DNA of 44,304 nucleotides from Bryobacteraceae bacterium (GTDB lineage: Bacteria; Acidobacteriota; Terriglobia; Bryobacterales; Bryobacteraceae): assembly GCA_025928545.1 (NCBI GenBank), contig JAICJH010000057.1:1-44304 (forward strand), read 5' to 3'. The position numbers and the translations under genes were made by a program. A model generated the notes under the pieces. That model ran no database searches and had not been told where the DNA came from. It was given only the letters and a program-made list of their open reading frames with translations. Positions 1 through 7,910 of this stretch are shown piece by piece; position 1 is the stretch's first letter; each line of letters opens with the position of its first letter.

Positions 1-50
1 CGGAAAGGGGTGTTGTTGAGGAGACTCATTGTGATTTCTCGCGCTGCCAT
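1..50 (-). CDS. 5' end of an unidentified gene leaving the window
   Basis: On the minus strand an ATG at 50-48 is preceded by an AGGAG (63-59) at 8 bases, and the frame is open to the window edge. The 16 complete codons read MAAREITMSLLNNTPF. A second ATG at 29 could be the true start, giving MSLLNNTPF. That short peptide resembles the N-terminus of DUF2169-type proteins, but 9 residues are too few for a family call. The main interest is that the gene starts only about 115 bases from the truncated quinoprotein gene, so the missing front of that gene cannot lie in between. Confidence 0.4.
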   Translation of the reverse strand, partial: MAAREITMSLLNNTPF

Positions 51-163
51 TTTGCAAACTCCTTCAAGGAGGTGCGAGGAACTTGCCCCAAACCAGAGTT
101 AATCCGAGCGTCCCCGTCACCTGAGGGCCGTCGAACCCTACTTGGCATTCTACTGTTCACCAA

Positions 164-1648
164 ATGCGCGGACGTGTCAAGCCGGTAGGGAGTGAGCTGG
201 AACTTCCTTGCCGAAGTTATTTTTCGGCGTGTTCCAAGCTGGCAAACGTCATTGTGGGCGGCGAAGGGACTGGGGACTTTCCACCAGGCACCGCCAGCTT
301 CAAAGCCAGCGCGCTTGAAGTGGATGGCACCCTCTACATCTCAACGCCCGATAACGCCTGGGCGATCGATGCCCGCGACGGCCGCGAACTCTGGCACTAC
401 TTCTGGAAGACCCGCGGCAGTACGCACATCGCCAATCGCGGGCTGGGGATGTGGCACAGCTATCTCTACATGGAAACGCCGGACAACTATCTTGTCTCGC
501 TCGACTCGAAAACCGGCAAAGAGCGCTGGCACAAGGAAATTGCGGATCTCGCCCAGCAGTATTTTTCAACCCCGGCTCCGGTGGTGATCGGGAATCACGT
601 CATCGCGGGAACTGGTAACGATATCGATGCGCCTGGCTTTCTCAGCTCGTTCGATCCTGAAACCGGCGAACTGCAATGGAAGCATTACACCGTTCCGATG
701 AACCCGGGAGATCCCGGCCTGGACACGTGGTCGAGCCTGGATCGTGCCCGCCACGGCGGTGCCCAGACCTGGATTCCCGGCGCTTACGACCCGGAAACGC
801 ATCTCTATATTTTCGGCACGGGTAATCCCACGCCGGCGTACACGGTGGGCCGCGGCGAAGGCGACAATCTGTTCACCTGTTCGCTCATTGCAGTCAACGT
901 GGACACCGGTAAGATGGCCTGGTATTTCCAGACCTCGCCGCATGACATGCACGACTGGGATTCGGCGCAGACTCCGGTGTTGGTGGATGGCGAGTTCGGC
1001 GGTAAACCACGCAAGCTCGCGCTGACGGCCTCGCGCAACGGCTATTTCTTTGTTGTGGACCGGATCACCGGCGAACACTTGATCACCAGCAAGTACGGTA
1101 AGGACACCAACTGGTCGGTGGGCTTGAACAAGTTCGGCGGCCCGGCGCGCGATCCTGGCAAAGATCCGAGCGTTGGCGGCTCCATCGTCTCGCCCATGGC
1201 GGGCGGCACCATTAACTGGGAGCCACCGGCATACTCGCCTGAAGCGGGTTTGTTTTATACGGCGGAAGGGAATGGCTACTCGATTTTCTATCTGACGGAC
1301 ACGGATCCGCGCGGCTCGATGGGGCTGGGCGGCAAGGAAGAGGTCTCGGTAGGCTCGGGCGGTAGCTTTTTGACTGCGATCGACTATAAGACCGGCAACA
1401 TCGCGTGGCGGCACCAGTATCTACAGGGGAATGGCGGAGGCGGTGGTTTGCTGACGACGGCCGGAAAAGTTCTGTTTGCCGGTGACGGTGCCGGCAATAT
1501 AGTCGCGCACGATGTTTTTACCGGGAATCCTTTGTGGCACTCCAAAATTGGCAACGTGACCAACGCACCCCAGACTTATATGCTCGACGGACACCAATAT
1601 CTGCTGTGCGCTACCGGTGATACGCTGTGGTCGTTCCTGCTGTATTGA
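164..1648 (+). CDS. PQQ-dependent dehydrogenase-like quinoprotein, N-terminally truncated
   Basis: This 494-residue eight-bladed propeller protein resembles methanol/ethanol-type quinoprotein dehydrogenases, which oxidise alcohols or sugars in the periplasm using PQQ and calcium. Family landmarks are visible. GGAQTW followed by YDPETHLYIFGTGNPTP is near residue 200. SPHDMHDWDSAQTPVLVD contains the position of the catalytic aspartate. GGTINWEPPAYSPEAGLFY and a C-terminal GGGGLLTTAGKVLFAGD block follow. Family members are about 550-700 residues with a signal peptide and a first W-motif with R-Y-S-P. Here the first ~42 residues show no such features and no signal peptide. The frame is open upstream only to a TGA at 122-124. 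The gene is either a 5'-deleted pseudogene or has lost its export signal. It ends 7 bases before the alginate-lyase-like gene, so the two may be cotranscribed. Confidence 0.75.
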   Translation: MRGRVKPVGSELELPCRSYFSACSKLANVIVGGEGTGDFPPGTASFKASALEVDGTLYISTPDNAWAIDARDGRELWHYFWKTRGSTHIANRGLGMWHSYLYMETPDNYLVSLDSKTGKERWHKEIADLAQQYFSTPAPVVIGNHVIAGTGNDIDAPGFLSSFDPETGELQWKHYTVPMNPGDPGLDTWSSLDRARHGGAQTWIPGAYDPETHLYIFGTGNPTPAYTVGRGEGDNLFTCSLIAVNVDTGKMAWYFQTSPHDMHDWDSAQTPVLVDGEFGGKPRKLALTASRNGYFFVVDRITGEHLITSKYGKDTNWSVGLNKFGGPARDPGKDPSVGGSIVSPMAGGTINWEPPAYSPEAGLFYTAEGNGYSIFYLTDTDPRGSMGLGGKEEVSVGSGGSFLTAIDYKTGNIAWRHQYLQGNGGGGGLLTTAGKVLFAGDGAGNIVAHDVFTGNPLWHSKIGNVTNAPQTYMLDGHQYLLCATGDTLWSFLLY

Positions 1649-1655
1649 CCCGCAA

Positions 1656-2807
1656 ATGAGCCTTCACCTCCACCGCAGAGACCTGTTGCGCGCCGCGGCG
1701 TTGGTGGCGGTGCTCCGTCCTGCGAGCGCCGCGGTGACGCTCGATCTCGTTGCCGAAGAGCGCGCGCGTGTCCTGAAAGCCGCCGATAAATATCTGGGTG
1801 AAGAGCCGGTTACGGTCACCGCGTCCAGTTCGCCGCGCAGCGCCGGTGGCCCGCACGATTTCTTTTCCGAAGGCGACTACTGGTGGCCCGATCCAAACAA
1901 ACCCGATGCCCCTTACATCCAGCGGGACGGGATGACGAACCCGGATAACTTTGTCGAACATCGCCGGGCCATGGTGCGGCTGAGCCTGATCGTGCCCGCC
2001 CTCGCCGCCGCGTGGAAGATCACGAAAGAGCCGAAGTATTCGGATCATGCCGCAAAGCATCTGCGGGCCTGGTTTGTGGATGCTGCGACCCGCATGAATC
2101 CGAATCTGCTCTATTCGCAGGCGATCAAGGGCCGCTTTACCGGGCGGGGTATCGGTATTATCGACACCCTGCACCTCGTGGAAGTGGCGAGGGCGGCGTC
2201 CAGGCTGAATCTTTCGGCTGACGATCTTTACGACGTGAAGAAGTGGTTCTCTACCTACACAGCCTGGATGAACACCCACGAATACGGGATCGCCGAGCGC
2301 GATGCGCTGAATAATCACGGCACCTGCTGGGTAACGCAGGTGGCTGCGTTTACCGAGTTGACCGGAGACCAATTTCTGGCTTCGTTTTGCCGGGACCGCT
2401 TTACTGATGTGTTGATTCCGGGGCAGGAAGCGCCGGATGGCAGCTTTCCGCAGGAGTTGCGTCGCACGAAGCCCTACGGCTACTCGCTGTTCAACCTGGA
2501 TGCCCTCGCAATCATTGCACAGACGCTGGGCTTGTGGAAGTGGGAAATGCCGGACCATCGCGGAATGGCGAAGGCGATGGAATACATGTATCCCTTCATG
2601 CTGGATAAGAAGAAGTGGCCTTTGCCGCCGGATGTGATGTACGACAAAGAATGGCCGGTCCGCCAGCCGAGCCTGTTATTCGCGGGCCTGGCTCTGAACA
2701 AGCCCGAGTATGTGGCGCTGTGGCGCAAGCTCGACCCGGATCCGACGGTGGAGGAAGTGCTGCGAAATTACCCGGTCAGACAGCCGCTGTTGTGGGTGGA
2801 GAGCTAG
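1656..2807 (+). CDS. Tat-exported alginate lyase family protein
   Basis: The 383-residue product starts at ATG 1656, chosen because it gives a clean export signal: an HRRDLLRAAALVAVL stretch, Tat-like with twin arginine and a hydrophobic core, ending near ASA at residue 25. The mature part resembles the alginate lyase (PF05426) alpha/alpha-toroid family, which cleaves uronic-acid polysaccharides by beta-elimination. Supporting pieces are FFSEGDYWWPDP early on, a helical-repeat body, YSQAIKGRFTGRGIGIIDT in the middle and ALNNHGTCWVTQ, where the N-N-H pair matches the expected catalytic Asn/His region. The substrate is not determined by this sequence. It follows the quinoprotein gene by 7 bases. 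Its TAG stop shares a CTAG with the stop of the convergent CotH-like gene. Confidence 0.75.
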   Translation: MSLHLHRRDLLRAAALVAVLRPASAAVTLDLVAEERARVLKAADKYLGEEPVTVTASSSPRSAGGPHDFFSEGDYWWPDPNKPDAPYIQRDGMTNPDNFVEHRRAMVRLSLIVPALAAAWKITKEPKYSDHAAKHLRAWFVDAATRMNPNLLYSQAIKGRFTGRGIGIIDTLHLVEVARAASRLNLSADDLYDVKKWFSTYTAWMNTHEYGIAERDALNNHGTCWVTQVAAFTELTGDQFLASFCRDRFTDVLIPGQEAPDGSFPQELRRTKPYGYSLFNLDALAIIAQTLGLWKWEMPDHRGMAKAMEYMYPFMLDKKKWPLPPDVMYDKEWPVRQPSLLFAGLALNKPEYVALWRKLDPDPTVEEVLRNYPVRQPLLWVES

Positions 2808-4192
2808 AACCGCCCGAACCCGCGATCGAGAGTTGTGCCCTGGATCTTGCCGTCCAGTTGATCGTTCACTGATTGCGCCCGCGCTTTGACAAACCCCTTG
2901 ATGGTCTCCGTGTAGTTGTCCGAGCCGTTGTCGGACACGATCGTATCGAACCATTTCGCCCGCGCCTCCGACTCTTCGAGGATCGCCGGCCGAATGATGG
3001 GCGCGATCTCATTGACCTGGTCAATGATCCGTTCCGGACGGAAAATCGTCTTACGGTATTCCGCGAATTTCGCCATGTAGAGGTCGTAAAAAGCCGGCAC
3101 GCCAAACACCCGCTGCAGAAACGGATTGCTCCCCGACCACGGGTGAGTGATGGTGAAGTTCCGCCGCTGGGCAGTAGACCCCCCTCGGCCAAACTGCCCA
3201 AACGAATGATCCTGGTCCCAGGCCAGGAAGGAGAACTTCTGGGTTTCGGGGTTCATGTACACGTAAAAGTTCTGGCCGTTGTCGAGGATACTGTCCATGT
3301 CGGTGAGCCAGACCGTAACGGCCAGAAAGCGGGCGAACTCGTCCAGATCGACATAGTCGCCCAGCCTGGCGGCGAACTGCTCGTCGTCAGCGCTGGTGAC
3401 GAATTTGCAGAAGTCGATGACGCGCTTCGTCTGGGCTTCGGTCATCTTGTCTTTGGGGTCGTAAGTCTGGTTGTATTTCGCCCAATCTTCGCCAAGATAG
3501 TGGAACAGGCTGGTTGTTACCGGCTTCAGCAGTAAGCCGCCTTTGGCGCCAAAGCGGTCCTGCGCGAAGATGTCGTCGATATCTTCCACGATGGAATACA
3601 GGCCCCAGTATTCCCGGGGGCCTGAATTGGTCACCGTGACGTAGATCTTGGCGTAGGAGGTGCGGGGGGCTGGAACGCCCGCGTCGCGGAACAGCCGGTA
3701 GGCAAGTTCCTCATTCATCCAGCCGGCGTCAGTGATGTTGTTGGCGAAATTCAGCTTTTCGATCTTCGCCAGCTTCTGGCCCTTCACGTACTTATTGAGA
3801 TCGACCTTCAGGGAAATCTTGCCGGAACTCTGGGCCTGACGGAAGGTGCCGTTGCCTTTGTAGCGCACGGCAATGTCGGCAAACTTCCGGCTGTCGATGG
3901 ACAGATCGGCGTGGGTCCAGTCGAACTGGATGCCTCCGGCAGCGCTCAGGCCGTTGCGGGCGCCTTCGGGACCCTGGAGGCGAAAACCGCCTCCGAACCC
4001 GGAATACTTCGGCGTGATTGCTTTCCATTGTTCGGGGGTGAAAACGAAGTCAGCCGTCCAGACTTTGCCGATATTGAAAAAATCGCCGGCCTTAAAGTCC
4101 TTCGAATCGATGGTGGCTCCGGCGAGCAGTCCGGCCGCAGCCAGGGCAAACGCCAGCCGCAGTTTGAAGGGAGATGGAATTACAAACCGCAC
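2804..4192 (-). CDS. CotH kinase-like exported protein
   Basis: The frame is open to 4294, but the likely start is GTG at 4192, giving about 462 residues with a signal peptide (PFKLRLAFALAAAGLLAGA). TTG codons at 4207 and 4210 are alternatives, and no clear ribosome binding site decides. The body matches the CotH family of atypical protein kinases: a GPREYWGLYSIVEDIDD segment (nucleotide-pocket region), KGGLLLKP, WLTDMDSILDNGQNFYVYM, and FLAWDQDHSFG, whose aspartates correspond to the metal-binding DxD-type site. CotH kinases phosphorylate spore coat proteins in Bacillus. In non-spore formers they are secreted proteins with unknown substrates. It runs tail to tail with the alginate-lyase-like gene and head to head with the thioredoxin-reductase fusion, leaving about 70 bases for two promoters. 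Confidence 0.8.
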   Translation of the reverse strand: MRFVIPSPFKLRLAFALAAAGLLAGATIDSKDFKAGDFFNIGKVWTADFVFTPEQWKAITPKYSGFGGGFRLQGPEGARNGLSAAGGIQFDWTHADLSIDSRKFADIAVRYKGNGTFRQAQSSGKISLKVDLNKYVKGQKLAKIEKLNFANNITDAGWMNEELAYRLFRDAGVPAPRTSYAKIYVTVTNSGPREYWGLYSIVEDIDDIFAQDRFGAKGGLLLKPVTTSLFHYLGEDWAKYNQTYDPKDKMTEAQTKRVIDFCKFVTSADDEQFAARLGDYVDLDEFARFLAVTVWLTDMDSILDNGQNFYVYMNPETQKFSFLAWDQDHSFGQFGRGGSTAQRRNFTITHPWSGSNPFLQRVFGVPAFYDLYMAKFAEYRKTIFRPERIIDQVNEIAPIIRPAILEESEARAKWFDTIVSDNGSDNYTETIKGFVKARAQSVNDQLDGKIQGTTLDRGFGRF

Positions 4193-4263
4193 ATGTATAT
4201 CATGCAACAATTTCGGACCACGCGCGGCGTGGAATCCAGCGACAATATCGACAAGAGACCTAT

Positions 4264-5913
4264 ATGGCTGACAACACTCTCCGGTCCGTAGCATTTCCTG
4301 TCCTCGACGCGGCGCAGATCGCGCAGATCGCGGGTTGCACGAAGGTCGCCAGCGTGCGTCACCCGGACGGGGAAACGTTGATCCATACCGGTGACCGGAC
4401 GATCAAGGTTTTCATCGTTAAGTCCGGTGAAATCGAAATCCTCGACTATTCCGGCGATGAACCGAGGACCATCCGAATTCACGGGCCGGGCAGTTTCACC
4501 GGGGAGATCTCGCATCTGAGCGGCACCCCCGCTGTTTTTACCGCTATCACCCGCGGTGAATGCGACCTGCTGGAGCTGTCGCAGGACGCTCTCCGTCAGG
4601 TTCTGAACCAGTGCCCGACCCTCGGCGACATAATTCTTCAGGCATTCATCGCGCGACGGCAAATGCTGCGGGATTCGCCGGATTTCGTGGGCCTGCGGGT
4701 GATCGGGTCGCGTTACTCACCGGATACTTTCCGGGTCCGCGACTTTCTTGCCCGGAACCGTGTGCTGTTTACCTGGGTGGATCTTGAAAGTGAGCCGCAA
4801 GTGGATAAGCTTCTCAAGAGGTTCGGAGTTACCGAAGCCGACACGCCGATCGTGGCCTGTTCGCATATGGTGCTGCTGCGGAATCCATCTAACGAAGAAC
4901 TGGCGGAACGGACGGGTGTTCATCAGGCGCTGGCGCATGAAGTTTACGACCTGATTGTGGTGGGCGCCGGTCCGGCCGGCTTAGGTGCGGCGGTTTATGG
5001 GGCTTCGGAAGGTCTGAAGACAGCGGTCGTCGAAGCGGTGGCTCCCGGGGGGCAGGCGGGGAGCAGTATGCGGATCGAAAACTATCTCGGGTTTCCCACC
5101 GGTTTGACCGGGGGTGAATTAACCGACCGGGCCACCATTCAGGCCAATAAATTTGGCGCGCGGATTTCGGTTCCCGCTCCAGCCAGGAAGATGCGCTTCG
5201 ATAACGGCTATACGGTCATCGATGTCGATAACGGAGAAGCCATCACAACGAAGTGTCTGGTGATCGCAACGGGCGCACAATATCGGCGACTGGAGGCGGA
5301 AGGCGTTGAGCGATTCGAAGGTACCGGAATCTACTATGCCGCGACAACCGCGGAAGGCCGGATTTGCGAGGGGTGCCCGGTTATCGTTGTGGGCGGGGGG
5401 AACTCGGCCGGCCAGGCGGCGGTGTTCCTGGCCGAACATGCCAGCAAGGTGCTGCTGATCATCCGGGGCGGAGATCTGAACCGGGATATGTCGAGCTACC
5501 TTGTGCGGCGGATCTCTCAGACGGCGAACATCGAGCTGCTGACCAACACGATCATCCGACGGGTGGAGGGCAACAGTCATCTACAGAAAGTGGAGACTTA
5601 CAACAGCGCGACCGGGCAAACCCAAACTGTTGAGACTCCCGCCGTGTTCAGTTTTATTGGCGCCACTCCGCGAACCGAGTGGCTGCCTGCTGAGATTGAG
5701 CGCGACGAGAAGGGATTTGTCCGGACCGGCGCCGCCGTCAAGGATTCGCCGTACTGGACGGCCGCACGGACGCCGCTGTTGCTGGAGACAAGCCGACCGG
5801 GCGTGTTCGCGGCCGGGGATGTGCGGTCAGGGTCATCGAAACGCGTCGCGGCAGCGGTGGGGGAAGGCGCGATGTCGGTTCAGCTTGTGCACGAATATCT
5901 TCGGCAAATGTAG
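4264..5913 (+). CDS. cNMP-binding / thioredoxin-like / thioredoxin reductase-like fusion
   Basis: This 549-residue cytoplasmic protein has three parts. Residues ~10-135 form a cyclic-nucleotide-binding-type beta barrel (VKSGEIEILDYSGDE, GPGSFTGEISHLSGTPA). Residues ~141-225 form a glutaredoxin/thioredoxin-like fold with no CxxC (SRYSPDTFRVRDFL stands where the redox pair would be). Residues ~227-549 form a thioredoxin-reductase-type flavoprotein. The flavoprotein part shows the FAD motif GAGPAG (234-239), PGGQAG, the NADPH motif GGGNSAG (377-383) and the closing GVFAAGDVR. The usual CATC redox pair is replaced by AATTAE, but a CEGC (368-371) lies just in front of the NADPH motif. Expected role: NAD(P)H-dependent flavin oxidoreductase, possibly tuned by a nucleotide ligand. 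Start ATG 4264 is chosen because the domain begins there; an upstream ATG at 4174 would overlap the divergent gene. Confidence 0.85.
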   Translation: MADNTLRSVAFPVLDAAQIAQIAGCTKVASVRHPDGETLIHTGDRTIKVFIVKSGEIEILDYSGDEPRTIRIHGPGSFTGEISHLSGTPAVFTAITRGECDLLELSQDALRQVLNQCPTLGDIILQAFIARRQMLRDSPDFVGLRVIGSRYSPDTFRVRDFLARNRVLFTWVDLESEPQVDKLLKRFGVTEADTPIVACSHMVLLRNPSNEELAERTGVHQALAHEVYDLIVVGAGPAGLGAAVYGASEGLKTAVVEAVAPGGQAGSSMRIENYLGFPTGLTGGELTDRATIQANKFGARISVPAPARKMRFDNGYTVIDVDNGEAITTKCLVIATGAQYRRLEAEGVERFEGTGIYYAATTAEGRICEGCPVIVVGGGNSAGQAAVFLAEHASKVLLIIRGGDLNRDMSSYLVRRISQTANIELLTNTIIRRVEGNSHLQKVETYNSATGQTQTVETPAVFSFIGATPRTEWLPAEIERDEKGFVRTGAAVKDSPYWTAARTPLLLETSRPGVFAAGDVRSGSSKRVAAAVGEGAMSVQLVHEYLRQM

Positions 5914-5978
5914 CAAAGCGAGCGACTGAACTGAGCGCCCCGCGTCTCCGAATATCATAGGATCAAGGGCCGCCACGC

Positions 5979-6866
5979 TTGCACATCATCAACGAACATC
6001 TTGAAGCGCAGGTGATCGACCCCATCCGCGTGCGCACGCGGCGCTGGCACCCCACCATGCGGTATCTTTCGCAGACTGAGGTGCATGTCTACGCGCTTTC
6101 CATTGCATCGAGCGTCATACTCAGCCTCTATCCTTTTCTGACGGTCATGTACTCGCTGGTTGACCTGTTTAATATCAAACTTGCGAGACAGGCGCTCGGA
6201 GTCGCCCTGACAGATTATTTCCCGGGAGAGCTGGGTCAATTTATTCAGGTGAATCTTCTGAGCAACCTTCACAAGTCGCAACACGGCCGGTTCCAGCTGG
6301 TTTCCCTGATTCTTCTGATGCTGACTGCCAACGGCGTCTTCGAGCCGTTGGAAGTAGCTCTGAATCGAGCCTGGGGCGCGGCGAATAACCGCAGCTATCT
6401 CAGGAATCAGCTGATGAGCTTTGGCCTGATCATCCTGTGCGGCGGCATGTTGATTGCCTCCGCTATGCTGACCGCGGTGAATGAAGGATTCGTGGCGAGC
6501 CGGATGGGCGATGGCATCCCCGATTGGCTTCCGCTTCCGCTTCTGCTTTTTAAGCTTGTCGCGGTGCCGCTCACGATGCTGGCGCTATTCCTGACCTATT
6601 GGCTGCTGCCAAACTGCCGGGTTCCCGTTCGTCCTCTCGTGCGAGTCTCAGTCATTGTTGGTGGGGCGCTTGAGGTACTCAAGTACGTAGCCCTCGCGCT
6701 TTGGCCGTGGCTGGATACGAAGCTCGACAACGAGTACGGCGTTTTCAAGCACTCGGTCGAGATCATTCTGTTCACGATGGTGGCTTCGTTTATTGTGCTG
6801 GCCGGGGCGGAATGGACGGCCCGTCACGCTCAGACGCCGGCAGAAATCGCCGCGAAAATTCTTTAG
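5979..6866 (+). CDS. YihY/BrkB family integral membrane protein
   Basis: The 295-residue product starts at TTG 5979, supported by AAGGG at 5965-5969 nine bases upstream. It has about six hydrophobic segments typical of the YihY family: SIASSVILSLYPFLTVMY, a segment near FQLVSLILLMLTANGVFEPLE, MSFGLIILCGGMLIASAML, LLLFKLVAVPLTMLALFLTYW, VRVSVIVGGALEVLKYVAL and SVEIILFTMVASFIVLAGAEW. The conserved LPN/YWLLPN and GAEWTARH features near the C-terminus fit. The family sits in the inner membrane and its biochemical role is not settled; the old name ribonuclease BN is a misassignment. The 3' end overlaps that of the convergent ATPase gene by 4 bases. Confidence 0.85.
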   Translation: MHIINEHLEAQVIDPIRVRTRRWHPTMRYLSQTEVHVYALSIASSVILSLYPFLTVMYSLVDLFNIKLARQALGVALTDYFPGELGQFIQVNLLSNLHKSQHGRFQLVSLILLMLTANGVFEPLEVALNRAWGAANNRSYLRNQLMSFGLIILCGGMLIASAMLTAVNEGFVASRMGDGIPDWLPLPLLLFKLVAVPLTMLALFLTYWLLPNCRVPVRPLVRVSVIVGGALEVLKYVALALWPWLDTKLDNEYGVFKHSVEIILFTMVASFIVLAGAEWTARHAQTPAEIAAKIL

Positions 6867-7735
6867 GCCGCGTTCAGGTCGGGTTGACCGGCGGAGGCTA
6901 TCTCAAAGCGCCGCGAACTTCCCGGCCAATCGAGTTCCATATCGCGGGTGACTTCGTCCAGCATCTGGCTGGTTGCCTGCCTTTGTTCCAGGGCAAACGC
7001 GGTCAGCAACAGGTTATCGGATACCAGATTGATCAGGCGCGGAATGCCCTGGGTCCGGGTGTGAATCTCAGCGAGGACATCGGCTGGTATAACGGTTTGC
7101 TCCCGCATCCCGGCTCGCGCCAGTCTGGTCGCGATGTAAGCGGCGGTTTCGGCCGTGTTGAAGGGGCGCAGGCGGCAGCGCAGGCCGATTCGCTGTCGCA
7201 ACTGCCGGTAATTCGGTTCTTCCAGCTTGCGATCCAATTCCGGCTGACCCGACAAAATCACCTGAATCATTTTGCCGCGCCGGTTCTCCAGATTGCCCAG
7301 CATGCGGATTTCTTCCAGGACCTCCCAATCGAGATTCTGCGCCTCGTCCACAATCAACGCAGTGGTCATGTTTTGGTTCGCACGTTCCAGCAGGAGATTG
7401 TTCAGAGAAAACAAGACTTCCGTCTTGGACGACCGGTTGCACTGCAAATCGAAATCGTACGCGACCATCTCGAAAAACTGTTCAGGCGTCAAACGTGAAT
7501 TGAATATGAAGCCGAACGGTGTATGGTGTGCAGTCAGGTAATCACGCAGGCACTCGAGCAGAGTGGTTTTCCCGGTGCCCACCTCGCCGGTCAGCATGAT
7601 AAAGCCCTTGCGGCTGGTCACGCCATAGATAAGGTTCGCCAGCGCCTCTTCGTGGAAGGGACTCCGGTAGAGGAACGTAGGGTCAGGACTGAGATTAAAC
7701 GGATTGCTGGTGAGACCAAAAAACGCCTTGTACAT
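6863..7735 (-). CDS. GspA/ExeA-like AAA ATPase
   Basis: This 290-residue protein opens with MYKAFFGLTSNPFNLSPDP, the hallmark of the ExeA/GspA ATPase family. The Walker A motif is GEVGTGKTT (residues 50-58), Walker B is TALIVDEAQ (125-133) with D130/E131, and a sensor-like QVILSGQPEL follows. Start ATG 7735 is preferred over an in-frame TTG at 7750 because the domain begins there and GGAAAG lies 7 bases upstream. In type II secretion, GspA helps insert the secretin through peptidoglycan together with the peptidoglycan-binding partner GspB. No C-terminal peptidoglycan-binding segment and no secretion genes are present here, so this copy is an orphan in the window. Related ATPases also serve type IV pili and polysaccharide export. 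Confidence 0.85.
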   Translation of the reverse strand: MYKAFFGLTSNPFNLSPDPTFLYRSPFHEEALANLIYGVTSRKGFIMLTGEVGTGKTTLLECLRDYLTAHHTPFGFIFNSRLTPEQFFEMVAYDFDLQCNRSSKTEVLFSLNNLLLERANQNMTTALIVDEAQNLDWEVLEEIRMLGNLENRRGKMIQVILSGQPELDRKLEEPNYRQLRQRIGLRCRLRPFNTAETAAYIATRLARAGMREQTVIPADVLAEIHTRTQGIPRLINLVSDNLLLTAFALEQRQATSQMLDEVTRDMELDWPGSSRRFEIASAGQPDLNAA

Positions 7736-7910
7736 GGCGATACTTTCCAAAGCGTACCATGTTCGGTCCGAAAGATGCAGAGAGCAGGGCGGTTAACGTC
7801 CGGGCTTACTGAATCTTTATGCGGCTGGTTCGCCCACCAAATCGCTTCTGCTATGCTCGGACCTGCCGAGTTTTCCACAACGTTTTCAGAAGGACCTCGA
7901 ATAAACACCG

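Noticed and set aside
566..1414. 282-codon minus-strand open frame opposite the quinoprotein gene
   Set aside because: Arg/Ala-rich with no domain; the plus-strand frame carries clear family motifs.
5979..6866. Ribonuclease BN assignment for the YihY-type gene
   Set aside because: Known misannotation of the family: the protein is an integral membrane protein without a nuclease motif.
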